Assembly (NCBI GenBank): GCA_035456405.1
Contig: DATIDG010000070.1
Location: 62,001-126,000, forward strand
Length of the DNA stretch: 64,000 nt
Reading direction: 5' to 3'
Source of the DNA: JAGVSZ01 sp035456405
GTDB taxonomy: Bacteria; Pseudomonadota; Gammaproteobacteria; Burkholderiales; SG8-39
Shown: one piece after another, positions 52,301-60,869 of the stretch
Position numbering within the stretch: the stretch's first letter is position 1
How the letters are laid out: each line of letters opens with the position of its first letter
Made by a program: the position numbers and the translations under genes
The notes under the pieces: generated by a model
The model's input: the letters and a program-made list of their open reading frames with translations, nothing else
Databases searched by the model: none
What the model was told of the DNA's origin: nothing

Positions 52301-53222
52301 ATTCCGACGCGCCGAGAACGCCGTGCAGGTCCTTGAGCTCGACCGCGTCGACGCGCGCCACCACCTTCCCCGTGAGCGCGGCGACGCCGAACTTCGGCAG
52401 CTTGTCCTCCAGAAAGCGCTCGACCTGCTCGAGGTCCTCGGTGCCGGCCCCGAAGTCGAACGTGGCCGTTGCGCTCCCGGCGTCGACCGTCCCTGCCGCG
52501 TGCAGCCGCGTGCCGAGGAACTCGAAGTCGAGCGTGAACGGCCACGGCTCGCCTGCCTCCTGGAGCAGCCGCGCGGAGCCGCCCTCGATCGCGATGGTGT
52601 ACGGGAACGACCGGTCCACGCGGCCGCGCAGCGTGAGCTTCAGCGGCTCGCTCCACTTGCCCACCCCGGCCAGCTCGTCGAGATAGAAGGAGTGGCGCGT
52701 GGCCGAGCGCCGGTCGCGGTACGTGACCGCGAAGTTGCGAATCGACGTTGTTTCGACCTCGATTGCCACCGACGGCAACGCAGCGCCCGTTTGCGCCTCC
52801 CGTGCGGCCGGCGCTCCGGTCGCGGGCGCCCAGTTCGCGCGGCCATCCGCCGCGCGCTCGAGGCGCAGGCGGCCGTCGGCGGCCTCGAAACTGCGCACCT
52901 GCAGCCGGCCCCGCAGCGCTTCCAACAGGTCGATACGCGCGCGGGCGTCGCCGAGCGTGGCGAGCTCGGGCGCCGAGAATCCGGGCGGGTTAAGGATGCG
53001 CACACCGCCGATGCGCAGCGTCGCCTCGCGTCCGACAACGACCTCGATCGGTCCGTCGAGCGTCACCGGACGGCCGAGCGACGCGGTCGTGCGCGCGGCG
53101 ATCGCGTCGCGCCAGTGCGAGGCGTCGATCGACATCCCGAAGCTCACTATCGCGAGCAGGGCGGCAAGCGGCAGGACGACGAGCGCCCCCGCGGCCGCCA
53201 GCAGCAGGCGCCGGATCGTCAT
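49332..53222 (-). CDS. Large AsmA-family protein
   Basis: A 1296-aa AsmA-like protein, the second giant bridge-type protein in this region after TamB. It has an N-terminal membrane anchor (LLLAAAGALVVLPLAALLAI), followed by the AsmA N-terminal signature with SLGRPVTLDGPIEVV and LRIGGVRILNPPGFSAPELA. A very long beta-rich periplasmic body ends in an AsmA-like C-terminal domain with LNLELSSKTPALNAIMAHAD and GRIDVAVWPRNLGAGQIDLW. Related proteins are implicated in lipid transport to the outer membrane. ATG 53222 overlaps the VanZ-family stop. Confidence 0.88.
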   Translation of the reverse strand: MTIRRLLLAAAGALVVLPLAALLAIVSFGMSIDASHWRDAIAARTTASLGRPVTLDGPIEVVVGREATLRIGGVRILNPPGFSAPELATLGDARARIDLLEALRGRLQVRSFEAADGRLRLERAADGRANWAPATGAPAAREAQTGAALPSVAIEVETTSIRNFAVTYRDRRSATRHSFYLDELAGVGKWSEPLKLTLRGRVDRSFPYTIAIEGGSARLLQEAGEPWPFTLDFEFLGTRLHAAGTVDAGSATATFDFGAGTEDLEQVERFLEDKLPKFGVAALTGKVVARVDAVELKDLHGVLGASEFDGALALALGGARRRVTGELTVATLDLRPFLDVDRRERDEPLGYDELARQMLPLRDLVPVDADLVLRVGRWIGLIGDARDARLELHADERGVRAPVVATIAGVPLTGRLDLDAAPATPTLAIELGARNSPLGDLGRLFTGAVGVDGRLGSFNLRLDGRGETLGAVVRDLEVRLAVAAARLSYGNVAGGRPVAFTLDALEVAIPRGQRLRGSGRGTLLGSRATLALRGGDLPRIARELATPIEAELVAAGATARITGTLARPGSERGTDLAFRLDARRSGDLASWLGVAPDSNVPVALGGRARLRRDEWHLDETTLMLGRSELTVDAHRTVVGGKPIVVAAVRSPLIDVPQLETLRAKPSATPARPGDASIDVPILPYGIALADADIGLGLDRVVLGRAEIVELGFGARIRDGHLPPSPFGARIAGVPFEGLVGLDLRRDVPEASLAMSTGKVDVGALLRRLGVAEDVEAHADALQVELVGRGSRLRDLAERSSFEARLLGGDLTVQGPSKAQLPRIRLKEAVVAAPPGKRIAARLDGALDDTSLEILIWSGTLADFARDATKVPFSVEARGAGARLALEGEAALPLGSGGQLTLEIAGDRLDSLSALARAELPAWGPWSIRGPFAMTPTGYEVRRLALRVGESRLNGRGTLDVAGARPRLDMRVTAPRIQLDDFPLAERRTAAAVLPTNVDALRDTARGAASQTQQLLSAGFLRRFDAYVDVTVRQVLSGADRLGDGTLRAQLVEGQLYLGPAEVNLPGGTLRMSLAYDPREQLIKFAAGAYIERFEYGIIARRLRPDSDMEGLFSLNLELSSKTPALNAIMAHADGRIDVAVWPRNLGAGQIDLWVVNLFRELLPVLDRRAQSQVNCAVGRFDIRAGVLSRDVLLIDTSRMRVLGAGGLDFGTEAIDFRFQPRAKDLQFFSLETPVRVTGTVSDFNIGVSPGDVLATIARFFGSVIVVPLETLFRGPIPRDGTDVCTDPMRAVGQPRR

Positions 53223-54286
53223 CGTGCGCTGCGCGCGCGCGTCGCGACCACCAGCAGGTACGCGAGCGCGGCGAACGGCCAGAGCGTCGAGACGGTCCGC
53301 GTCAGCCCGTTGAAGTTGAGGAAGTGGCCCTGCCACCAGACCGCGAGCGAGTGGGCGAGGTACGGATTCTCCGGCGCGAGGTTGACGAGGACCGTGCCGG
53401 ACATGAGCGCCACGCCGCAGAGGGCGACCGTCGCCGTCTCCGGGAGGCCGGCGAGGAGGAGCGCGGCAACCGCGCCGACTGCGAGCCCCGTGGCCGCGCC
53501 AGGTGTGAGCCACGCGAACGCGGCCTGCGGTTCGAAAAGGATCGCGAACGCGAGGGTGCGCGCCGCGAGCGCCGCGAGGATGGTCGCCGCCGCGACCCGG
53601 CGCCGCGGGCCGCCCGCGGCGACGAGGGCCGCGACGAGCAGCGCCACAGCGACGACGTTCGCGGCCGCTACCGCCGCCTCGATGCGCACGAAGGTCTCGG
53701 CCGGGTACAGGTCCGGCGTCTCGCCGCCGAGGAGGTCGCGCAGCGCGCCGTTGCCGAACAGAAGCGTTTCCGGGTTGAGTTGGGTGAAGATCCACAGCCC
53801 CATCAGCACCAGGCCGAGGTCGACCGCGTGTCCCGCACCGAACACGCGCTCGCGCAGCCGGTGCAGCCCGGCATCGGCGGCGAGGTGCCTGGAGACCGCG
53901 ACCCCGGTGAGCGCGCCTAGGGCCGCCCCCACCGCGTTGGCGGCGAGGTCGGCGTTGGACGGGATGCGGTCGGGAAGATAGCTCTGCGCGCCCTCGAGCA
54001 GCACGCTGATGACGACTGCACCCGCGGTCCCGAGCAGCGCCGCAGCCGCGCCGGCCACGCGCGGCGCCATCGCGAGCACCGCCAGGAGCCCGAGGGGCGC
54101 GTAGGCCGCGACGTTCGCCGCGACGTCGAACCAGGTGAAGTAGCGCGGCAGCGGTCCTTCGAGAAATGCGAAGGGCGACAGCCCCTGGTCACGCCAGCCG
54201 GCGAGCGGATAGAGGCTGCCGTAGACGACGAGGAGCAGATAGGCGGCGAGCAGGTAGCGCGCGAGGGGCGAGGCGCGCGGCGCCAT
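53219..54286 (-). CDS. VanZ-like integral membrane protein
   Basis: A 355-aa polytopic membrane protein. The N-terminal half has VanZ-like features: LAAYLLLVVYGSLYPLAGWR, FDVAANVAAYAPLGLLAVLA, VVISVLLEGAQSYLPDRIPS and NADLAANAVGAALGALTG. The C-terminal half adds about five further helices. VanZ-like domains are named after a teicoplanin-resistance protein, but nothing here implies resistance. It precedes the AsmA gene with a 4-bp overlap and may be its envelope partner. Confidence 0.85.
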   Translation of the reverse strand: MAPRASPLARYLLAAYLLLVVYGSLYPLAGWRDQGLSPFAFLEGPLPRYFTWFDVAANVAAYAPLGLLAVLAMAPRVAGAAAALLGTAGAVVISVLLEGAQSYLPDRIPSNADLAANAVGAALGALTGVAVSRHLAADAGLHRLRERVFGAGHAVDLGLVLMGLWIFTQLNPETLLFGNGALRDLLGGETPDLYPAETFVRIEAAVAAANVVAVALLVAALVAAGGPRRRVAAATILAALAARTLAFAILFEPQAAFAWLTPGAATGLAVGAVAALLLAGLPETATVALCGVALMSGTVLVNLAPENPYLAHSLAVWWQGHFLNFNGLTRTVSTLWPFAALAYLLVVATRARSAR

Positions 54287-54299
54287 CACGCGCGCTGCC

Positions 54300-54815
54300 T
54301 CAGCGGAGCCGCGCGAGGGCGGCCTCGTAGAGGGCGAGCGTGCGCGCGTCGAACAGCGCGAACACGATGCGCCCGATCCGCGGCTCCGCCGCGACGAACG
54401 ATGCGCACGTCCCGACCGCGAGCGGCGCGGCGAGCTCGACCGGATAGCCGTAGATGCCGCAGCTGATCGCCGGGAACGCGATCGTGCGCAGGCCGTGCGC
54501 GACCGCAAGCTCGAGGCTGCGGCGGTAGCAGGACGCGAGCAGCTCGGGTTCCCCGAGCGTACCGCCGTGCCACACCGGTCCCACGGCGTGGATCACGTGC
54601 TTCGCGGGAAGCCGGTAGCCCTGCGTGATCTTCGCGTCGCCGGTCGCGCAGCCGCCGAGGGTGCGGCACTCGGCGACAAGTTCCGGGCCGGCGGCGCGAT
54701 GGATCGCGCCGTCGACCCCGCCGCCGCCGAGGAGCGACGAGTTGGCGGCGTTCACGATCGCGTCGACGGCGAGCGTGGTGATGTCGGCGTGGACTGCCTC
54801 GAGGCGAGTGGTCAT
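54300..54815 (-). CDS. Macrodomain protein, O-acetyl-ADP-ribose deacetylase-like (YmdB type)
   Basis: A 171-aa stand-alone macrodomain. The ADP-ribose pocket is clear: ITTLAVDAIVNAANSSLLGG with GGVDGAIHRAAG, then CATGDAKITQGYRLPAKHVI, HAVGPVWHGG, and TIAFPAISCGIYGYPVELAA. These match the MacroD/YmdB subclass, which removes ADP-ribose esters and in E. coli also modulates RNase III. ATG 54815. It is 13 bp upstream of the VanZ gene on the same strand and divergent from ppk2. Confidence 0.93.
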   Translation of the reverse strand: MTTRLEAVHADITTLAVDAIVNAANSSLLGGGGVDGAIHRAAGPELVAECRTLGGCATGDAKITQGYRLPAKHVIHAVGPVWHGGTLGEPELLASCYRRSLELAVAHGLRTIAFPAISCGIYGYPVELAAPLAVGTCASFVAAEPRIGRIVFALFDARTLALYEAALARLR

Positions 54816-54894
54816 GGGTGGGGCAATTCAATCACGAATCGATGGGCCGGTGGCGTGCGCTAGACTGCGGCGCGTCCGCCAAGGGGAGGCCCAG

Positions 54895-55800
54895 GTGCCC
54901 AGGAAAGAGATCCTCGACCGCATCGAAAAGTTCATCGACCCGTACCGCATCACCAAGGGCAAGGTTTTTCGCCTGAACGACATCGATCCAGCCGACACCC
55001 GCAAGCTGAAGTCCGACCAGAAGGACGAGGCGAAGGAGGTGCTCGCGCGGGGCGTCGAGTGGCTCGCCGAGGAGCAGGACAAGCTCTACGCGCAGGACCG
55101 CTGGTCGGTGCTGCTCGTGTTCCAGGCGATGGATGCGGCGGGCAAGGACGGGACGATCAAGCACGTGATGAGCGGCGTGAACCCGCAGGGCTGCCAGGTG
55201 TACTCGTTCAAGGCGCCCTCGCCGGAAGAGCTCGACCACGACTTCCTGTGGCGCACGACGAAGTGCCTGCCCGAGCGCGGCCGCATAGGTATCTTCAACC
55301 GCTCCTACTACGAGGAGGTGCTCGTGGTGCGGGTTCACGAGGCGATCCTCGCCCGCCAGAAGCTGCCGCCGCGGCTCGTCACGAAGCGGATCTGGGACGA
55401 GCGGCTCGAGGACATCGCCGCGTTCGAGCGCTATCTCGCTCGCAACGGCACGGTAGTCCTCAAGTTCTTCCTGCACGTGTCGCGCAAGGAGCAGAAGGAG
55501 CGCTTCATGGAGCGCCTGGACCAGCCCGAGAAGCACTGGAAATTCTCGGCCGCCGACGTGCACGAGCGGCAGCACTGGGACGACTACATGGAGGCCTACG
55601 AGGACGCGATCCGCGCGACCGCGACGAAGCACGCGCCGTGGTACGTCGTGCCGGCCGACAACAAGTGGTTCACGCGGCTCGTCGTGGCCGCCGCGATCGT
55701 GGAGGCGCTCGAAAAGCTGGACCTCGAGTACCCGAAAGTGGATGCCGCGCAGAGGAAGGCGCTCGCCGTAGCCCGGGCGGCGCTCCTGAAGGAAAAGTAG
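54895..55800 (+). CDS. ppk2: Polyphosphate kinase 2 family protein
   Basis: Polyphosphate:nucleotide phosphotransferase, 301 aa. Walker A is MDAAGKDGT (residues 79-87). The lid and Walker B regions include FLWRTTKCLPERGRIGIFNR, SYYEEVLVVRVHEAIL, FFLHVSRKEQKERFMERLDQ and YVVPADNKWFTRLVVAAAIV. The single-domain form suggests nucleotide phosphorylation from polyP, but AMP versus ADP preference cannot be read. GTG 54895 is preceded by AAGGGGAGG. It stands just upstream of the low-oxygen-type operon at 55939. Confidence 0.92.
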   Translation: MPRKEILDRIEKFIDPYRITKGKVFRLNDIDPADTRKLKSDQKDEAKEVLARGVEWLAEEQDKLYAQDRWSVLLVFQAMDAAGKDGTIKHVMSGVNPQGCQVYSFKAPSPEELDHDFLWRTTKCLPERGRIGIFNRSYYEEVLVVRVHEAILARQKLPPRLVTKRIWDERLEDIAAFERYLARNGTVVLKFFLHVSRKEQKERFMERLDQPEKHWKFSAADVHERQHWDDYMEAYEDAIRATATKHAPWYVVPADNKWFTRLVVAAAIVEALEKLDLEYPKVDAAQRKALAVARAALLKEK

Positions 55801-55837
55801 CCCGCGCCGCGGGTCTTCCCGTCGCCCCGGGGCGGGG

Positions 55838-55851
55838 TTGACTCACGTCAA
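55838..55851 (+). promoter_or_regulatory. FNR/ANR-type box upstream of the DUF3141 operon
   Basis: TTGAC-tcac-GTCAA, a perfect inverted repeat (GTTGAC/GTCAAC at 55837-55852), resembles the FNR/ANR consensus TTGAT-N4-ATCAA. If it acts at -41.5, the start point falls near 55886 and TAGGCT (55873-55878) sits where a -10 is expected. The distance to ATG 55939 is 87 bp. Confidence 0.6.
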
Positions 55852-55938
55852 CCTCGTGCGAGGTCGGTGTGGTAGGCTCTTATTGCAGTGCACCATACCA
55901 TGCTCGCCCCGGGGCCGTCGCCCCGCAAAGGAATCGCA

Positions 55939-58266
55939 ATGACCGACCTCGGCAAACAGCTCTCCCGCACGCACGACTTGTCCAGCAAGATCGCGCAGCT
56001 CTTTCAGAAGCGCGCGCAAACCGCGCAGCAGCGATTCACCGAGCGCGTGCAACGCGCCTACGCGAAGCATGTCGCCGACCTCGTGTCGAAGCCGATGTCG
56101 CCGTGGGACATCTGGACCGACTGGTCGCGGTACGCGGTCGATTTCGCGCAGCGGTCGACGCTGTTCTGGGACGCGATTCGCCAGCGCGGCAACCAGTACC
56201 TCGAGCACACGCGGGCTGGCCAGCCGCCGGTGCTGCACTTCGACTACGAGGTCGTGCTCGACGCACGCACCTTCGACAGGCCCGTGAATTACGCGCTGCT
56301 GCGCATCGTCCCGCCGCAGGGCGTGATCGTCGATCCGAAGCGCCGGCCCTACGTCATCATCGACCCGCGCGCCGGCCACGGCCCGGGCATCGGCGGGTTC
56401 AAGGACGATTCCCAGGTCGGCGTCGCGCTGCGCGAAGGCCACCCGGTGTACTTTGTGATGTTCTATCCGCAACCCGAGCCGGGGCAGACCCTGCTCGACG
56501 TGACCGAGGCCGAGCGGAAGTTCGTGCACCGGGTGCGCGAGCTGCATCCGGAGAGCCCAAAGCCCGTGATCGTGGGCAACTGCCAGGGCGGCTGGGCGGC
56601 GATGATGCTCGCCGCCGCCGATCCCGACGAGATGGGGCCGATCGTGATCAACGGCGCCCCGATGTCGTACTGGGGCGGCGCATGGGGCGAGGAGCAGGCT
56701 GAGAACCCGATGCGGTACTCCGGCGGCAACCTCGGCGGCACGTGGCTCGCCTCGCTCACCGCCGACCTCGGCAACGGTGTCTTCGACGGCGCCCACCTCG
56801 TGCAGAACTTCGAGAATCTGCATCCGTCGAACACGTTCTGGGACAAGTACTACCACCTGTTCGCGAACGTCGACACCGAGCCGCCGCGCTTCCTCGAGTT
56901 CGAGCGCTGGTGGGGCGGGTTCTTCCTGCTGAACCGCGAGGAGATCGAGTGGATCACGCAGGAGCTCTTCGTCGGCAACGACCTCTGGTCGGGGAAGGTG
57001 AAGTCGAAAGCCGGCGAGCCGCTCGACCTGAAGCGGATCAAGTCGCCGATCATCCTGTTCGCCTCGATGGGCGACAACATCACGCCCGCGCAGCAGGCGT
57101 TCAACTGGGTGGCCGACGTGTACGGCTCGACCGACGAGATCAAGGCGCGCGGCCAGGTCATCGTCGGCCTGCTCCACGAGAGCATCGGGCACCTCGGCAT
57201 CTTCGTTTCCGGCGGCGTGGCGAAGAAGGAACATGCGCAGATCGTCTCGGTGCTGAAGTCGATCGAGGCGCTGCCGCCCGGGCTGTTCGCCATGGAGATC
57301 GTCGAGACGAAGGGCGCCGACGGCAAGCCGGCGTACGATGTCCAATTCCACGAGCGCAGGCTCGAGGAGGTTCTCGAGCGCGCCAACCGCTTCAAGCGCG
57401 TGGACGAGAAGCCGTTCGAGGCGGTCGCGGCAGTCTCGGACTTCAACCAGCGCGCCTACGAGCTCTTCGCGCAGCCGCTCATGCAGGCGCTGTCGAACGA
57501 GTACACCGCCAAGCTCGGCCGCGAGTTCCATCCGCTGCGCTTCCAGCGCTGGGCGTTCTCCGACCTGAACCCCTGGCTCGCCTGGCTCAAGCCGACTGCC
57601 GCGATGGTCCAGGCGAACCGGCAGGCGCTCGGGGGCGATTCGCCGAGCCGCCGGGTCGAGCAGATGATGTCCGAGATCGTGAGCGCGTCGCTCGATTACT
57701 ACCGCGACGTCCGCGACGCGACGAGCGAGGCGCAGTTCTTCCAGACCTACGGCAACATGTTCGCGCTCTACCTGGCGGACCGGTACGAGACGGAGGCGGC
57801 GCGGACGAAGCAGGTCGACCCGCGTGAGGCGCCGTTCGTCAAGGAGGCGCTCGCGTCGATCGAGGAAGGCGGCTACGCGGCGGCGGCCACCCGGGTCGCT
57901 GCGCTGCTGGCCGAGGATGACCCGACCATCCCGCTCGCCCAATACGTGCTCAAGAGCGAGCTCGCGACCGACTATGCGGAATATCTGCCGCCGCTTGCCC
58001 GCGACGAGATGCGCCGCGTGCGCGGCGAGCAGGACATCATCGTGCGGTACGCGCGCGAACGGGCAATCGAGACGCTGCCGAAGCTCCTCGATCAGCGCGC
58101 CGACCGCGAGCGCTTCCTCGCGCTGGTCGACAAGCTCAGCACCGACCCGCGTCTCTTCGGGCGCCCCATGAGCGCGCACGATCGCGACGTGGTCGAGACG
58201 GTGCGCAGGGTGCTCGCCGCCGCGCCGCCGCGCCTCGCCGCGGTGAAGAAGAGCCAGGCGGCCTGA
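55939..58266 (+). CDS. DUF3141 domain protein, PHA-synthase/alpha-beta-hydrolase-like
   Basis: A 775-aa protein. An N-terminal helical part has LSSKIAQLFQKRAQTAQQRF and PMSPWDIWTDWSRYAVDFAQ. The alpha/beta-hydrolase core follows: YVIIDPRAGHGPGIGGFKDD, FVMFYPQPEPGQTLLDV, and a nucleophile elbow GNCQGGW with C215 in place of the serine, as in polyhydroxyalkanoate synthases. GDNITPAQQAFNW and HESIGHLGIFVSGGV provide acid and base. The long C-terminal helical region is DUF3141. The family co-occurs with phosphate acetyltransferase and acetate kinase; its reaction is not established. AAAGGA precedes ATG 55939, chosen over an upstream ATG. Confidence 0.88.
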   Translation: MTDLGKQLSRTHDLSSKIAQLFQKRAQTAQQRFTERVQRAYAKHVADLVSKPMSPWDIWTDWSRYAVDFAQRSTLFWDAIRQRGNQYLEHTRAGQPPVLHFDYEVVLDARTFDRPVNYALLRIVPPQGVIVDPKRRPYVIIDPRAGHGPGIGGFKDDSQVGVALREGHPVYFVMFYPQPEPGQTLLDVTEAERKFVHRVRELHPESPKPVIVGNCQGGWAAMMLAAADPDEMGPIVINGAPMSYWGGAWGEEQAENPMRYSGGNLGGTWLASLTADLGNGVFDGAHLVQNFENLHPSNTFWDKYYHLFANVDTEPPRFLEFERWWGGFFLLNREEIEWITQELFVGNDLWSGKVKSKAGEPLDLKRIKSPIILFASMGDNITPAQQAFNWVADVYGSTDEIKARGQVIVGLLHESIGHLGIFVSGGVAKKEHAQIVSVLKSIEALPPGLFAMEIVETKGADGKPAYDVQFHERRLEEVLERANRFKRVDEKPFEAVAAVSDFNQRAYELFAQPLMQALSNEYTAKLGREFHPLRFQRWAFSDLNPWLAWLKPTAAMVQANRQALGGDSPSRRVEQMMSEIVSASLDYYRDVRDATSEAQFFQTYGNMFALYLADRYETEAARTKQVDPREAPFVKEALASIEEGGYAAAATRVAALLAEDDPTIPLAQYVLKSELATDYAEYLPPLARDEMRRVRGEQDIIVRYARERAIETLPKLLDQRADRERFLALVDKLSTDPRLFGRPMSAHDRDVVETVRRVLAAAPPRLAAVKKSQAA

Positions 58267-58270
58267 ACCG

Positions 58271-59668
58271 ATGGCAACCGCGAGCTACCGCAACGTCACG
58301 TTCGAGGAAATCGAGGTCGGCAAGGGCGTCACCGTCACCCGCACGGTGACCAACACCGAGGTGGAGGCGCTCGCGCTGGTCTCCGGCGAGGTCGATCCCT
58401 ATCACGTCGAGCCCGGCGCGTTCGGGCAGACCGGCGTCCCGGTCGCGCAGGGCGTCGGCGCGGAGGCGATCGTGTCCGGCCTCCTCAATCGCCGCATGCC
58501 CGGCCCCGGCACGCGCATCCTCAGCCAGGCGCTCGCCTTCGAGGGCGAGATCCGCGTCGGCGACGAGATCGTTGCGACGGTGACGCCGCGCGAAAAGCGC
58601 TCGGAAGGCCGCATCGTCGTCTTCGAGTGCACGGTCGCGGCGGGCGGTCGCCGGATCGCGAGCGGCACCGTCACCGTGGAGGCGCCGACGCGGCGCATCG
58701 CCTACGACGAGATCGCCACGCCGCAGATGATCCTCCGGCACAACGACGCCTTCACCCGCCTGCTCAAGCGCTGCGAGGGCCTCGAGCCGGTGACCTGCGC
58801 AATCGTGCACCCCTGCGATCGCGATTCGCTGCTCGGTCCGCTCGAGGCGGCCAAGCGCAAGCTGATCGTGCCGATCCTGGTCGGCCCGGAGGCGAAGATC
58901 CGGGCGGTCGCGGCCGCAGAGAAAGTCGATCTCGCGCCTTATCGGATGGTATCGACCGAGCACAGCCACGCCGCGGCCGCGCAGGCCGTCGCGATGGCGC
59001 GCGCGGGCGAGGTCGAGGCGCTGATGAAGGGGAGCCTCCACACCGACGAGCTGATGGCCGCGGTGGTGCCGTCGGCAACGGGCCTGCGCACCGCGCGGCG
59101 CATCAGCCACGCCTTCGTCCTCGACGTGCCGGCCTACCCGCGCCCGCTGATGGTGACCGATGCGGCGATCAACATCTTCCCCGACCTCGAGTGCAAGGCC
59201 GACATCGTTCAGAACGCAATCGAGCTCGCGCAGATTCTAGGGATCGAGCAGCCGAAGGTCGCGATCCTCTCGGCGGTCGAGACGATCAACCCGAAGATCC
59301 AGTCCACCCTCGACGCGGCGGCGCTTTGCAAGATGGCCGACCGCGGGCAAATCACCGGCGGCATCCTCGACGGGCCGCTCGCCTTCGACAACGCGATCAG
59401 CGAGGAGGCGGCGAAGACGAAGAAGATCGTCTCGCCCGTGGCGGGGAAGGCGGACATCCTGCTCGTGCCGGATCTCGAAGCGGGCAACATGGTCGCCAAG
59501 CAGCTGCAGTACCTCGCCGGCGCCGACAGCGCGGGCATCGTGCTCGGCACGCGCGTGCCGATCGTGCTCACGAGCCGCGCGGACAACGTGCGCACGCGGC
59601 TCGCGTCGGCCGCGGTGATGGCGCTCGTCGCGCACGCGAAGCGGGCAAAGCTGGCGCCCAGGCAGTAG
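58271..59668 (+). CDS. Bifunctional MaoC-like enoyl-CoA hydratase / phosphate acetyltransferase
   Basis: A fusion protein of 465 aa. Residues ~1-145 are a MaoC/hot-dog hydratase domain (FEEIEVGKGVTVTRTVTNTE, GEVDPYHVEPGAF, RRMPGPGTRILSQALAFEGE). Residues ~160-460 are a phosphate acetyl/butyryltransferase domain with CEGLEPVTCAIVHPCDRDSL, MVSTEHSHAAAAQAVAMARA, GSLHTDELMAAVVP and DILLVPDLEAGNMVAKQLQY. It begins 4 bp after the DUF3141 stop and is followed by ackA at 7 bp. It probably converts enoyl- or acyl-CoA to acyl-phosphate; chain length is unknown. Confidence 0.93.
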   Translation: MATASYRNVTFEEIEVGKGVTVTRTVTNTEVEALALVSGEVDPYHVEPGAFGQTGVPVAQGVGAEAIVSGLLNRRMPGPGTRILSQALAFEGEIRVGDEIVATVTPREKRSEGRIVVFECTVAAGGRRIASGTVTVEAPTRRIAYDEIATPQMILRHNDAFTRLLKRCEGLEPVTCAIVHPCDRDSLLGPLEAAKRKLIVPILVGPEAKIRAVAAAEKVDLAPYRMVSTEHSHAAAAQAVAMARAGEVEALMKGSLHTDELMAAVVPSATGLRTARRISHAFVLDVPAYPRPLMVTDAAINIFPDLECKADIVQNAIELAQILGIEQPKVAILSAVETINPKIQSTLDAAALCKMADRGQITGGILDGPLAFDNAISEEAAKTKKIVSPVAGKADILLVPDLEAGNMVAKQLQYLAGADSAGIVLGTRVPIVLTSRADNVRTRLASAAVMALVAHAKRAKLAPRQ

Positions 59669-59675
59669 GTCGCAG

Positions 59676-60854
59676 ATGTCCGACGCGATCGTCGTCCTCA
59701 ACGCCGGGTCGTCCAGCATCAAGTTCTCGCTGTTCCTGGCGCGCGACGGCGAGCTCGAGCTCGACGTCCGCGGCCAGATCGAGGGGATCTACACCGAGCC
59801 GCGCTTCGTGGCGAAAGCCCCCGACGGCGCGACGAAGAGCGAGAAGGCGTGGGCTGAGGGGAAGCTCGGCCACGACGCGGCGCTTCGGTACCTGATGGAT
59901 TTCCTGCGGCAGGAGCTCGCCGACGACCGGCTGGTCGGGGTCGGCCACCGCGTCGTGCACGGCGCGCTCGACTACCGCGAGCCTGTGCGCGTCGACGCCA
60001 TCGTGCTCGCCGGGCTCGAGAAGCTCGTTCCCCTCGCGCCGCTGCACCAGCCGCACAATCTCGCGGCGATCCGGGCGCTGCTCGCGGCGGTGCCGGATCT
60101 TCCGCAGATCGCCTGCTTCGACACCTCGTTCCATCGCACCAACCCCGACGTCGCCCAGCGCTTCGCGATACCGACGGAGCTGCACGACGCGGGCGTGCGG
60201 CGCTACGGCTTCCACGGGTTGTCCTACGAGTACATCGCCTCGGCGCTGCCGCAGTACGACGCGAAGGCCGCGGCGGGCAAGACCGTGGTCCTGCACCTCG
60301 GCAACGGCTCGAGCATGTGCGCGATCGACTCCGGGCGCAGCGTCGCGAGCACGATGGGGTTCACGGCGGTCGACGGCTTGCCGATGGGCACCCGCACCGG
60401 CGCGCTCGATCCGGGCGTGATCCTCTACCTGATGGACGAGCGCAAGATGGATGCGCGCGCCATCGAGAAGCTGATCTACAACCAGTCGGGGCTGCTCGGC
60501 GTCTCCGGCCTGTCGAGCGACATGCGCACGCTGCTTGCCTCCGACGATCCGCGCGCGCGACTCGCGATCGACCTCTATTGCTACCGCATCCGGCGCGAGA
60601 TGGGCTCGCTCGCCGCAGCCCTCGGAGGCCTGGACGCGATCGTGTTCACCGCCGGCATCGGCGAGAACTCGCGCGAGATCCGCGAGCGGGTGTGCGGCGA
60701 TGCCGCGTGGCTCGGCGTCGAGCTCGACGCCGTGGCGAACGCGAAGGGCGGCCCGCGCATTAGCGCCGCGGGGAGCCGCGTGTCAGCCTGGACGATTCCG
60801 ACCAACGAGGAGCTGATGATCGCGCGGCACACGCGGCGCGTCATCAGCCACTGA
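59676..60854 (+). CDS. ackA: Acetate (or propionate/butyrate) kinase
   Basis: ASKHA-fold kinase of 392 aa, interconverting acyl-phosphate plus ADP with carboxylate plus ATP. Signatures are IVVLNAGSSSIKFSLFLARD, GVGHRVVHG, CFDTSFHRTNPDVAQRFAIP, RRYGFHGLSYEYIASALP, VLHLGNGSSMCAIDSGRSVA and FTAGIGENSREIRERVC. Complete and normal in length. It is tightly coupled to the Pta-like enzyme, so together they yield ATP by substrate-level phosphorylation. Confidence 0.96.
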   Translation: MSDAIVVLNAGSSSIKFSLFLARDGELELDVRGQIEGIYTEPRFVAKAPDGATKSEKAWAEGKLGHDAALRYLMDFLRQELADDRLVGVGHRVVHGALDYREPVRVDAIVLAGLEKLVPLAPLHQPHNLAAIRALLAAVPDLPQIACFDTSFHRTNPDVAQRFAIPTELHDAGVRRYGFHGLSYEYIASALPQYDAKAAAGKTVVLHLGNGSSMCAIDSGRSVASTMGFTAVDGLPMGTRTGALDPGVILYLMDERKMDARAIEKLIYNQSGLLGVSGLSSDMRTLLASDDPRARLAIDLYCYRIRREMGSLAAALGGLDAIVFTAGIGENSREIRERVCGDAAWLGVELDAVANAKGGPRISAAGSRVSAWTIPTNEELMIARHTRRVISH

Positions 60855-60869
60855 GCCGGGCGCACGGCG

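Noticed and set aside
55843..58179. A 778-codon minus-strand open frame opposite the DUF3141 gene
   Set aside because: Shadow; the plus-strand protein has a clear hydrolase core and ribosome-binding site.
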